Below are positions 43,918 through 52,277 of a stretch of 64,000 nt of DNA, piece by piece (positions within the stretch are counted from its first letter, which is position 1; every line of letters starts with the position of its first letter). This DNA is from Nodularia sp034931045 (GTDB taxonomy: Bacteria > Cyanobacteriota > Cyanobacteriia > Cyanobacteriales > Nostocaceae). Under the pieces are notes generated by a model, which ran no database searches, was not told the origin of the DNA, and saw only the letters and a program-made list of their open reading frames with translations. The stretch spans positions 62,001 to 126,000 of the forward strand of contig NZ_JAYGHH010000004.1 in the NCBI RefSeq assembly GCF_034931045.1. Reading direction: 5' to 3'. The translations under genes were made by a program, and so were the position numbers.

Positions 43918-44829
43918 TTATCCAACATTTTCCGCTTCTGGCTCAAATTCAGGATCTGTGGAGTAATAGTTATTCATCCAATTCAGTAAAGGTACTAATA
44001 ACAGCAACATACAAGCCGAGTAAAGGTCTCCGCCCCAACTGTCATGTAGCCATTTAAAAGCTGCTTCGTTACCTGTGCCGTGAAAGAAGCTGAGTAAAGT
44101 GTTACGAATGATATTAGCAATAATGCTAATGATGAGGGCAAAAGATAAAAACCAAGTAGTAATGCGGCGTGAAGATAATGTCCCCGTCCAATAAAGCAGC
44201 ATTAAGCTGACATAAAAAGTAGTAAACAACATTTTTAGTCCTGCACAATAGGGTGCAACTTCCACAATTTTGCCATTTACGTATATATTTATGCTATCTA
44301 CAACAACTTCCATACCTATTTGATTGAGGATAAAGGCTGCTGTACCAGCAATGAAGCTTTGGAGAGGTAAGGTATAGGGAACTAGGAGGTAGGGAATTGC
44401 TGTTGGGGTGGCTAAAAAGACTAGCAGCAAAGCAAATGCTTGTAGTCGAAAGCCTGGTATGCCTTTGAACCAGAAGCACAATCCAGCCAGTATTGTAGGT
44501 AGGGAAATATTAACCCACTCTGGAACACCACTCAGATAAAATACTCCCCCGATTGTGAGCAAAACAGCACCTACAGGATGGGCTGTATCTGGGAGTCGAT
44601 GCCACTTTTTCCGGTTTAACCAAACCAGGTATGCAGCAAATGGCAGACCAATAATACCGTGGCTAAAGTATTCGTGTTCGATACTAATGCTTTTGTTTAG
44701 CCAACCATCCAGCCAGTGCAGCAAGATAGGGGCATAGAGCAGCACTATAAAGCCGAAAATTGCTAGGAAAATTGCTAGGTTGAGCAATTGTACCGTGTTT
44801 TTTTGTTTTAGTTGTTGCTGAAGTGCCAT
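43918..44829 (-). CDS. crtB: Cyanoexosortase B (exosortase/archaeosortase family)
   Basis: A 303-residue polytopic transpeptidase-like protein with about eight membrane segments. It is expected to cleave and attach or release proteins bearing a PEP-CTERM-like tail at the outer face of the inner membrane. The catalytic triad is visible: C195 in VAPYCAGLKML, R242 in ANIIRNTLL and H262 in WLHDSWGGD. GIIGLPFAAYLVWLNRKKW and the membrane pattern match cyanoexosortases. The start at ATG 44829 is preferred over TTG 44847. The gene symbol follows the cyanoexosortase naming and is unrelated to phytoene synthase. Confidence 0.87.
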   Translation of the reverse strand: MALQQQLKQKNTVQLLNLAIFLAIFGFIVLLYAPILLHWLDGWLNKSISIEHEYFSHGIIGLPFAAYLVWLNRKKWHRLPDTAHPVGAVLLTIGGVFYLSGVPEWVNISLPTILAGLCFWFKGIPGFRLQAFALLLVFLATPTAIPYLLVPYTLPLQSFIAGTAAFILNQIGMEVVVDSINIYVNGKIVEVAPYCAGLKMLFTTFYVSLMLLYWTGTLSSRRITTWFLSFALIISIIANIIRNTLLSFFHGTGNEAAFKWLHDSWGGDLYSACMLLLLVPLLNWMNNYYSTDPEFEPEAENVG

Positions 44830-44876
44830 GTTTTCAAACGATATCAATTACTGAGTTACGGTTTAAAAAGTGTAAA

Positions 44877-46034
44877 TTAAATACATAATAACTTTTGTCC
44901 TTCAATATTGAGAGCCGATGTAATAGCTGCTACAACCTCTTGGATTTGGTTACTGCTTAAACCTGGATACATGGGTAAGGACAATATTTGATTTGCCAGC
45001 TTTTCAGATTGGGGGAAGTCTCCTTGCTGATAGCCTAAGTCGGTGAAAGCTGGTTGGAGATGGCAAGGAATGGGGTAGTGAATACCGGTTTGAATTCCTA
45101 CTGCTGCGAGTTTGTCTTGGATTTGCTGGCGTTTTAGGGGACAAGAATCATCAACTTTAATCACATATAGGTGATAAACGTGTCCTGTGCTGCTGTGATT
45201 TTGCATAGGAATAATGCCAGCCGATGCTAGGGGTGCTAGTTCAATATCATACTGCTGGGCGATAGTCAGGCGATCGCGATTCCATTGTGGCAAATGTGGT
45301 AGTTTTTCTAATAACACTGCTGCTTGCAATGTATCCAAACGACTGTTTGTACCTGATTCTACATGAAAATATTTTTGGGATGCGCCATAATTTCGTAAGC
45401 GCTTCATCTTTTGTGCTACTTCTACATCTCTTGTCAGCAGCATCCCTCCATCCCCAAATGCGCCTAAATTTTTGCTGGGATAAAAACTAAAAGCCGCAGC
45501 TATCCCCACCGAACCAGCGCGATATCCTTCTCTTGCGGCTAAATGTGCCTGGGCTGCATCTTCAAAAATTAGTAATTTATAAGTATCAGCTAAGTCTAAT
45601 AGCTGTTGTGGTGATACCATTTGTCCATAGAGATGTACGGAGATAATGGCTTTGGTTTGTGGTGTAATTGCTTTTGCTGCTGCTTCTAAGTCGATTAAGG
45701 CTGTTTGCGGATCACAGTCTACGAGAATAGGCTTGGCCCCAGCTCGTAAAACTCCAATCAATGTGGCCACAAAGGTGTTAGCAGGTAAAATTACGTGATC
45801 ACCCGCACCAATATTACACGCTTGTAATCCCAGAGCGATCGCATCTGTTCCCGATGCCACACCAATACCATATTCTGTGCCAGATGCTGCGGCGAAAGCT
45901 GCTTCAAAATTTGCCAGTGCTTTCCCTAAAATGAAATCTCCCTGTGCCAATACTGCCTGTATTGCCTGTTGTAATTGATGTTGAATCGGCTGGTGTTGTA
46001 AATTTAGGTCTACAAAAGGAATATTATTATGCAT
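44877..46034 (-). CDS. DegT/DnrJ/EryC1/StrS family sugar aminotransferase
   Basis: A 385-residue PLP-dependent aminotransferase that makes amino sugars for surface polysaccharides. It has FVDLNLQH at the start, the FILGKALANFEAAFA and GVASGTDAIALGLQACNIGAGDHVILPANTF region, DAAQAH, and the PLP lysine in FSFYPSKNLGAFGDGGML near residue 187. RNYGASQKYFH and the CHLQPAFTDLGYQQGDFPQSEKLANQILSLPMYP end region also fit. ATG 46034. It heads the exopolysaccharide-exosortase cluster, which supports a polysaccharide role; the sugar is not deducible. Confidence 0.93.
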   Translation of the reverse strand: MHNNIPFVDLNLQHQPIQHQLQQAIQAVLAQGDFILGKALANFEAAFAAASGTEYGIGVASGTDAIALGLQACNIGAGDHVILPANTFVATLIGVLRAGAKPILVDCDPQTALIDLEAAAKAITPQTKAIISVHLYGQMVSPQQLLDLADTYKLLIFEDAAQAHLAAREGYRAGSVGIAAAFSFYPSKNLGAFGDGGMLLTRDVEVAQKMKRLRNYGASQKYFHVESGTNSRLDTLQAAVLLEKLPHLPQWNRDRLTIAQQYDIELAPLASAGIIPMQNHSSTGHVYHLYVIKVDDSCPLKRQQIQDKLAAVGIQTGIHYPIPCHLQPAFTDLGYQQGDFPQSEKLANQILSLPMYPGLSSNQIQEVVAAITSALNIEGQKLLCI

Positions 46035-46598
46035 CTGTTTTTAAGCTATCTTCAAAAATGGATATCAAATTTTTGCCTATTAATACAAGCCTTTACTGAT
46101 GAATTAATAGTAAAGTCTGAATCAAGTATTTATTTGGCTGATTGAGAAATTTCATTACATGAAGTAATTTACGGTTTATATATACATAAATTAATTGTAT
46201 AAATAACTGATTGTATGATTTTATGTAAAAATACGGAAAAACTAGCCAAATTCATGAATAGTTTGTAAATTTTATATAAATTTTTTTTAAATTAGTACTA
46301 ATTCTGACAGGTATTTCATATATAGGAATCTCAGATTAATTGATGAACATCCCCGCTCTGCTTTTGTTTTTCTTTGCGGTTCTTGAAATAAATATCCAAG
46401 ATAAACATACCGCTATTTACCATCAAAACTTCAAATAAGGCAGATTACACTACCTGTTTACCAATGAGATATAAAATTTCTATTCGTATCTTGTTGATTA
46501 GGAGCAAAATTAGGGAATGCTTAAAAATAGAAAATCATAACCCAGAACCAGGGGTTATATAAATTACAAGATTGAAAAATATCAAGGTAGTAATGGTA
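46035..46598. other. Intergenic region DegT-GAF pseudokinase
   Basis: About 560 very AT-rich bases between divergent genes. No gene, repeat array or RNA is recognisable. Promoters for the polysaccharide cluster and the GAF protein should be here. Confidence 0.5.
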
Positions 46599-48158
46599 AT
46601 GGTAGAGCCTGAAAACAAGTTGTTGGACTTCAAAGATGGTTGGGCTTCTCAAGATTTTGCAGAGGAACAACGTCTAGAAGCATTGTCTGAATTGGGTTTG
46701 CGGCAAACAGAAACAATTCCGGTTTTTGAAGAAGCCACTCAAATTGCTGCCCACTCTTTAGAAGCGCCAATTTCCATATTGGGATTCGTAGACCAAGAAC
46801 GTCATTGGTTTAAATCAGCCGTGGGCTTATCTAGGCTAGGGCTAATGAATCATCTGGCACAAAACCGTCAGTTGTTGCGTGAAGAGTCTTTTTGCACCCA
46901 AGTGGTCGAAACTCTGCAAATTCACGTAATAGATGATACACACAAACTACCAAATTATTTATTAAGAACTGGTAAGTTAGTACAAGATTATGGCATCCGT
47001 GCTTACTTAGGCGCACCACTAATCGATGCTTCGGGGAATTGTTTGGGTGCATTAGCAGTCATGGATTTAGTGCCACGTAAATTTACAACTCGTGATGTTG
47101 AATTTTTACAAATAATAGCTCGTTGGTGTATGAGTGAATTCGAGCGTGACTTTATATTGTTGCAAAAAAATGCCGAAAAAACTTATTCACAAAACGCAGC
47201 TACGAAATTATTCAATGACCAACGAACAAGTGGTATAAAAGCCATCCCAGCTAATTTAGAAACAGAATCTGATTCTACTCAGCAACTAAAACTGCAACTA
47301 TTGGGACATATCACTCAAGAGTTACGTACACCCTTGACATCTGTACTAGGAATGGCCAGCGTTTTAGGACGTGAGATTTATGGGCCTTTAACTATGAAAC
47401 AGAGAGAATATCTAGAAATCATTCAACATAGTGGTCGGTATTTACTTTGTTTAGTCAACGAAATAGCCGAACTGGGGGAGTTGGATGAAAACACTTCTGT
47501 GTTGAATATCTCTCCTGTAGATATTGAATTGCTATGTAAACAAGTTATCAATACGCTAGAAGAAGCTACTAACCGCCGAGAGCAAAATATTCGTTTATCT
47601 ATAGAACCAGGATATAGCCGCATTTGGCTTTTGGATAAAGATAAGGTGCGGCAAATTCTATATCACTTAATCTTTAGTGTCAGTCAACTTTCGGCTACAG
47701 GTAGTATTGTTCGTATTCACGTTTCTTATCAGGAAAATACACTGAATATTACTGTTTGGGTTTCTCATCCCTGGCTGGGAGATGGCATAACAGAGATTGA
47801 TTCCTATTTTCACCTCAATTCTGTTTCCCAGCCCCAAGTAACAGGCGAAACTGCAACCCATAGCACTTCTCCAGAAAGTCAGGAGGACTCAGAGAGGCCT
47901 GTAGTACCGGAAACAGAACCTAACTTAACTGATTCAGAATCAAATATATTCATGATCAATTCTGCTAAGGATTTATCTGAAAATCATCAGAACTTGACGC
48001 GTGAAAGCTTGGGTTTGTTGCTTAGTTCTGAACTGGCAGAATTTCACGGGGGAAAAATTGTGATTCAAGGTTCACGGGAATCAGGACACCGCTATGTACT
48101 GTCTTTACCATTACAGATGGTTGCGTCTTCAGAAACAATTAATGATGAAAATAGCTGA
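46599..48158 (+). CDS. GAF domain histidine-kinase-like protein, catalytic residues lost (pseudokinase)
   Basis: A 519-residue protein with the layout GAF (about 30-185, EEATQIAAHSLEAPISILGFVDQERHWFKS...YLGAPLIDASGNCLGALAVMD), HisKA-like dimerisation helices, and a HATPase-like tail. The phospho-acceptor histidine of the H-box is glutamine: the sequence is ITQELRTPLTSVL, with Q240 where S/T-H-E is expected. The N-box (NLxxNA) reads YHLIFSVSQ, and the DxGxG loop is absent, replaced by a Ser/Glu/Pro-rich insert at about 405-450. The final LGLLLSSELAEFHGGKIVIQ keeps the fold. It should neither bind ATP normally nor autophosphorylate. I chose ATG 46599; ATG 46593 and TTG 46572 are alternatives. 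Confidence 0.85.
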   Translation: MVEPENKLLDFKDGWASQDFAEEQRLEALSELGLRQTETIPVFEEATQIAAHSLEAPISILGFVDQERHWFKSAVGLSRLGLMNHLAQNRQLLREESFCTQVVETLQIHVIDDTHKLPNYLLRTGKLVQDYGIRAYLGAPLIDASGNCLGALAVMDLVPRKFTTRDVEFLQIIARWCMSEFERDFILLQKNAEKTYSQNAATKLFNDQRTSGIKAIPANLETESDSTQQLKLQLLGHITQELRTPLTSVLGMASVLGREIYGPLTMKQREYLEIIQHSGRYLLCLVNEIAELGELDENTSVLNISPVDIELLCKQVINTLEEATNRREQNIRLSIEPGYSRIWLLDKDKVRQILYHLIFSVSQLSATGSIVRIHVSYQENTLNITVWVSHPWLGDGITEIDSYFHLNSVSQPQVTGETATHSTSPESQEDSERPVVPETEPNLTDSESNIFMINSAKDLSENHQNLTRESLGLLLSSELAEFHGGKIVIQGSRESGHRYVLSLPLQMVASSETINDENS

Positions 48159-48189
48159 TTATTGAGTAAAAATACTGCCAAGAAGCTTT

Positions 48190-48525
48190 ATAGGCTACTA
48201 AGTCGTTGAACTTGACTAGGTTATGCGCCATTGTCTTAGCGTTTTCATCCCTTCGCCTATTTACTTTTAAGTGCTTTTTGGCGTAAAGTTTTCTAACTCT
48301 TTTCCTGCCACTAGAACCCTTAGCCCTTTTGTAAATACGTCTTTGAGAATGTTTGATTTTTGATTCAGCCTTTCTCAAAAACTGAGAATTTGATTTATGA
48401 TGTTCGTTCGAGTCCGTGTAAAAAGACTCAATCCCAACCTGTTTTTGGTTGAACGTCTTTGACACCTGTACCAATACAGAATTGAGCATAATCGCCATCA
48501 GCACGGACTAAATAAACCCACATTC
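48190..48525 (-). pseudogene. TnpB (IS200/IS605- or IS607-type) transposase remnant, frameshifted
   Basis: Reading right to left, one frame encodes VYLVRADGDYAQFC, the conserved TnpB beta-strand segment, and a second frame continues with GIESFYTDSNEHHKSNSQFLRKAE and KGSSGRKRVRKLYAKKHLKVNRRR, ending at FNDLVAY. The two parts belong to one ancestral TnpB and are separated by a frameshift near 48430-48440. Both ends are missing. No TnpA or element ends are visible, so this is a decayed fragment. Confidence 0.75.
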
Positions 48526-48584
48526 CCAAGCACCGAAAAGCCTACAGCATAAACTTTTTAATTTTTAACTTCCGCCCTGCGCCC

Positions 48585-48956
48585 CTATTCCCCTTTCTGA
48601 ATTTTTTCCGTAGTAGGAAGTTGCTGATCGTATTTTGTATTTTGCTGCGTCATCGTGATCAGGCTTAAGAAAATAGCCAGACTCACAGCCAAGCTTAATA
48701 CCGGACGCTTAATCAGAATAAAATCTCGTATAATTCTAGCTAAAGGACTACTTTGACGACGTAGAGCCGAACAAAGCATGATTTGTTTAAGCATAAACGG
48801 ATCGCGGACATAATGGCCACTTCTACAGACTACTAGCCTTTGCTGACAATATGGACAGCTAAACAAGCCAATATGCGACTCGGCTAGTCTTTGCTTGGCA
48901 TTTCTTTGACAAATTGGGCAAGCAACATAATCATTATCAAAGGTGTGTATATTCAT
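48585..48956 (-). CDS. Zinc-ribbon membrane protein (hypothetical)
   Basis: A 123-residue protein with two CxxC pairs (ACPICQRN near residue 13 and SCPYCQQR near 34) that can form a zinc ribbon, followed by a C and H in VVCRSGHYVRDPF. A linker and one C-terminal membrane segment (PVLSLAVSLAIFLSLITM, about 89-106) complete it. The layout suggests a small membrane-anchored zinc-binding protein with the ribbon in the cytoplasm. I do not recognise a family or function. ATG 48956. Confidence 0.7.
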   Translation of the reverse strand: MNIHTFDNDYVACPICQRNAKQRLAESHIGLFSCPYCQQRLVVCRSGHYVRDPFMLKQIMLCSALRRQSSPLARIIRDFILIKRPVLSLAVSLAIFLSLITMTQQNTKYDQQLPTTEKIQKGE

Positions 48957-49437
48957 CTACCTCGTCCGCTTAGTCCATTTACTCGCTCTATTACAATAGC
49001 TATATTGCATTCAGGAAAAATACTTAGTAGACCTCACAGTTTTACCTGACATCAGCCATGAATCAATCTGTGTAATTATATTTCTACAAAGCATGGCTCA
49101 ATGGCCGCAACACGAGTATAACTAGATTTGGTTAAAGATGGCTGTTTTTTCCTGCTGACCGATGATACATCGATTCAGTTGACAGACACTTATTTTTTCT
49201 ACAAATAATAAGTCAGCCTTGACTTGCACCGGACTAGCGATCGTTGACCATTGATTATTAATTCTCTTTTATTTAAGCATTCTCATGAGCAAAATTTTAA
49301 CAAGCCAAATATTTTTTTACTAAAGCTTTGTAAATCCATCAAATTACACTTAACTTGTTTGCTTGATCAAGAATGGCTGACAATAAGAAGTAGCAGCTAA
49401 AAATTTAAGTTTTTTCTTACATTTACCCCACCTCTTC
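48957..49437. other. Intergenic region upstream of the ClC remnant
   Basis: About 480 AT-rich bases. No gene, repeat array or RNA recognised. Confidence 0.45.
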
Positions 49438-50583
49438 ATGACTCTCTTGCCTCCCAGTGAACTGAGGAAGGTAACTGAACAACCTATATTTCCTACACCT
49501 TCTACTCGTTTAACACAACTGATTAATAGTTTTCAACTATCACCGGAGACTGTTGTACTATTTTTAGCCCTACTTATTGGCGGTGGTAAGGGTATGGGCG
49601 TAGTCACATTTCACTGCTTAATTGAGCTAATTCATCATTTCATGCGACAAAGGTTCCTGGGTGTAATTAGTGTCTGGGGTAACTGGACTTTTGCCTGTGT
49701 TCCTATCCTGGGTGGGTTAATCGTGGGATTAATGCATTGAAATTATTAATGACGGCCATCAGTACGGGTAGTGGTTTTGTTGGTGGTTTATTTGCACCAG
49801 TAATGTTTCTGGGTGCTTCTTTTGGAGCGGCTGATGCTAAAACCGTTACTATGCTATTTCCGGCAGTTGGTGCAGATTATGGCGGCTCCAGCAGCTTATG
49901 CAATGGTGGGGATGACAGCAGTGTTAGCGGCCAGTGTCAGAGCGCCATTAACAGCTATTTTGATGTTATTTGAATTTACCCGTGACTACCGCATTGTTTT
50001 ACCTTTAATGGCAGCAGTGGGTTTAAGTGTATGGATAATAGAACAGTCTAAGCCAAATTTTAACTCTAATTCTAACTTGCAACAAATTGGTCTGTCTGAA
50101 TTGAAAGATGAACAGGCGGAAATTGTCCAGCAACTTTTGGGAGAAGATGCTATGTTGATTTCCCCAAAAAAATTGCCTGCAACCTTGGGAGTGTTAGAAG
50201 CAGCTTTAGAAATGATCCGCGATCGCTGTCGTAGTGCTTTAGTGATTGATGAAGCAGAGCAATTAGTGGGCATCCTATCTCTAGAAGACATCAATCGTGT
50301 TCTGCGTCTGTTGCAAAATCACTCCCATTCTACCAATGAAATGTCGAATAATTTAGCTGATCAAACTCTCATTGATATTTGTACCACTGAAATTATCTAT
50401 GCTTGGCAAGATGAACTCTTGTCGGAAGCTTTAGATCGCATGACCCTGAGAGGTTTACACCAATTACCTGTGGTTGCAAGAGGTAATTACGAATATATTT
50501 TAGGCTTACTAGAACGGGAACAAGTTACATTAATATGCAGCTTGGCAGTGACGCGCAAGGCACTTCAGGAATTGAGTCATTAG
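49438..50583 (+). pseudogene. Decayed ClC chloride channel/transporter gene with CBS domains
   Basis: Three pieces of one ClC protein in two frames. 49438-49740 is the N-terminus, ending CVPILGGLIVGL. At 49737 the frame changes to STGSGFVGGLFAPVMFLGASFGAA, a late ClC motif, so the channel core (including GSGIP and GREGP) is deleted. Near 49879 an extra T (GCAGATTATGGCG) shifts the frame back; after it come MAAPAAYAMVGMTAVLAASVRAPLTAILMLFEFTRDYRIVLPLM and two CBS domains to 50583. A deletion plus a frameshift make a functional channel unlikely. The CBS part (from about 50085) could still be translated separately. Confidence 0.85.
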
Positions 50584-50634
50584 TCATTGGTCATTGCTTA
50601 TAAGCCAATGGTCAGTGGCCAGTGGAAAAATTCA

Positions 50635-50660
50635 GAACTGACAACTGACAACTGACAACT
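50635..50660. repeat. Tandem heptamer repeat AACTGAC
   Basis: About three and a half AACTGAC units between the ClC remnant and the convergent cyAbrB gene. Confidence 0.8.
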
Positions 50661-50669
50661 AAAAATTTA

Positions 50670-51083
50670 TTAAGCTGTAGCTTCTATGGCTTCTATATCT
50701 TCCTTCTCATCTGCGTCTACCTGTCTCAGACGAATATGTTTTTTACCCAAGGTGATGAGAAACTCATCTCCTGGTTGAAGATTCATCTGTTTTGTATAAG
50801 CTGAACCTATCAGTAAATTACCGTTTGATTGCACGCTAATTCTATAGCTGGCACTGCGCCCACCACGTCCGTTGGCACTGGGTGAACTGTCTAACTGAAT
50901 GCCTTCAGCATCAATGAGGGCATTCAAAAATTTCATCATATTCACACGCTCTATACCATTTTTGGTGACGGTATAGTAGCCGCACTGCTTGGCTTTATCT
51001 TCTTTGCTAAGGCTCTCTAGCTCTTTAACTTTTTTGAGCAGTTCTTCACCCAGTAGGGGTTCTATTTTTTTCAGTTTAGGCAT
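50670..51083 (-). CDS. AbrB-like transcriptional regulator (cyAbrB)
   Basis: A 137-residue cyanobacterial AbrB-type DNA-binding protein. The family signature KAKQCGYYTVTKNGIERVNMMKFLNALIDAEGIQL is at about 33-70, followed by a flexible linker and a C-terminal AbrB-like domain (RISVQSNGNLLIGSAYTKQMNLQPGDEFLITLGKKHIRLRQV). cyAbrB proteins control nitrogen, carbon and, in filamentous species, heterocyst-related genes. Cyanobacteria carry at least two paralogues; I cannot say which this is. I chose ATG 51083 rather than the TTG one codon upstream. Confidence 0.93.
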   Translation of the reverse strand: MPKLKKIEPLLGEELLKKVKELESLSKEDKAKQCGYYTVTKNGIERVNMMKFLNALIDAEGIQLDSSPSANGRGGRSASYRISVQSNGNLLIGSAYTKQMNLQPGDEFLITLGKKHIRLRQVDADEKEDIEAIEATA

Positions 51084-51735
51084 CAACTTAGATGAGAAAT
51101 GAATGGTTGAAGTAGTTGAATCGATTTTATTTTAGCTGACATTGAACTAGTAAGAACCGAATCCTTTAGTTTTTATCTCAGCTTTGCCAAGTATATTACA
51201 CTCTGATATGAAATTGTTACACAATTATCAATATTGTCAAGACAATCTATTCTCTATAATCTTCATAACTATATCTAATTTGTGGTCAGTGCTAGACTAT
51301 ATTTGTTTAAGTTTTCTAAAGCCACCCTCAAAACTTGTATAGCTGGTAAGCTTGATAATGAAAACACAAGATGGTCAGCAAAACTGATCCTTTAATCATT
51401 AGCATTAGTAGTTATTCACTGATCAGAAAAGAGGCAAAGGAGCAGGGGGCAGGGAACAGGGGAGAAAAACTCATACATAAATTTAGTTGCTCCCAAACCA
51501 GGAAGCATTATTTTTGATGCTTTGCATCTTGAAATCAATATTTTTTTGAGCATAAAGAAAATTATTTGCTCAGAACCATTTGGACAGGGGAGAAAAGAAC
51601 AGGTCTTTAAACAGAGATAAGTGCTACTTTGTTTCCAAGTCTTCCTTGCTCCTTGCGTCCCGCAGTCCTGCTGCCTCTTTGGTCAGTGGTAACAACAAAA
51701 CAACTGACATCTGATAATAAACAAAACTTGCCAGT
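51084..51735. other. Intergenic region cyAbrB-Rrf2
   Basis: About 650 bases between divergent regulator genes. It holds a purine-rich stretch (GGAGCAGGGGGCAGGGAACA, about 51439-51458) like those next to the repeats at 22621 and 53892. No gene is supported. The length suggests complex regulation of one or both regulators. Confidence 0.5.
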
Positions 51736-52179
51736 ATGAAACTAACTACCAGAGGACATTACAGTGTAAAGGCATTGCTAGATTTAAGTTTACAGCCAGG
51801 TTATGGCCCGGCATCAGTCAGAGCGATCGCACTTCGCCAAGATATCCCAGCACCTTACCTGGAAAAGTTACTCATAGAAATGCGTCGGGCTGGATTAGTC
51901 AAATCAATTCGGGGTAGCGTTGGCGGTTATCAACTAGCTTTAAAGCCTGTACAAATTTCAATAGGTCAAATTTTAGAAGCCGTCGGCGAAACTATTACTC
52001 GTTTACCCCACCACACTCCAACTCCGGCACAAACTGAAGATTGGGTAACATTCACTCTCTGGAAAAGACTCAACCAAAAACTTAAGGAAGCTTTGTATAG
52101 TATTACTCTGGCTGACCTCTATTATGATGCTCGGAGTTGGCAAGCGTCTCTGGGAGAAGAAGCTAGTTTTGTTGTTTAG
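51736..52179 (+). CDS. Rrf2 family transcriptional regulator (no Fe-S cysteines)
   Basis: A 147-residue winged-helix repressor of the Rrf2 family: MKLTTRGHYSVKALLDLSLQ at the N-terminus, IPAPYLEKLLIEMRRAGLVKSIRGSVGGYQLA for the helix-turn-helix and wing. IscR-type members ligate an Fe-S cluster through three cysteines near residues 92-106. This protein has no cysteine there (LPHHTPTPAQTEDWV), so it should sense something else or act through another effector. ATG 51736. cobD follows 98 bases later. Confidence 0.92.
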   Translation: MKLTTRGHYSVKALLDLSLQPGYGPASVRAIALRQDIPAPYLEKLLIEMRRAGLVKSIRGSVGGYQLALKPVQISIGQILEAVGETITRLPHHTPTPAQTEDWVTFTLWKRLNQKLKEALYSITLADLYYDARSWQASLGEEASFVV

Positions 52180-52277
52180 TCATTAGTCATACAATTTTGG
52201 ATTTTGGATTCCGATTGACCCACAGATCAATCTAGGGACTTAAGAATTTTAAATTTTCGCTTTCACATAAAAGACAA

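Noticed and set aside
49737..49973. A separate 78-residue gene
   Set aside because: It is the middle piece of the broken ClC gene read in a shifted frame.
52180..52277. Cobalamin riboswitch upstream of cobD
   Set aside because: The gap is only 98 bases and has no B12-box-like sequence.
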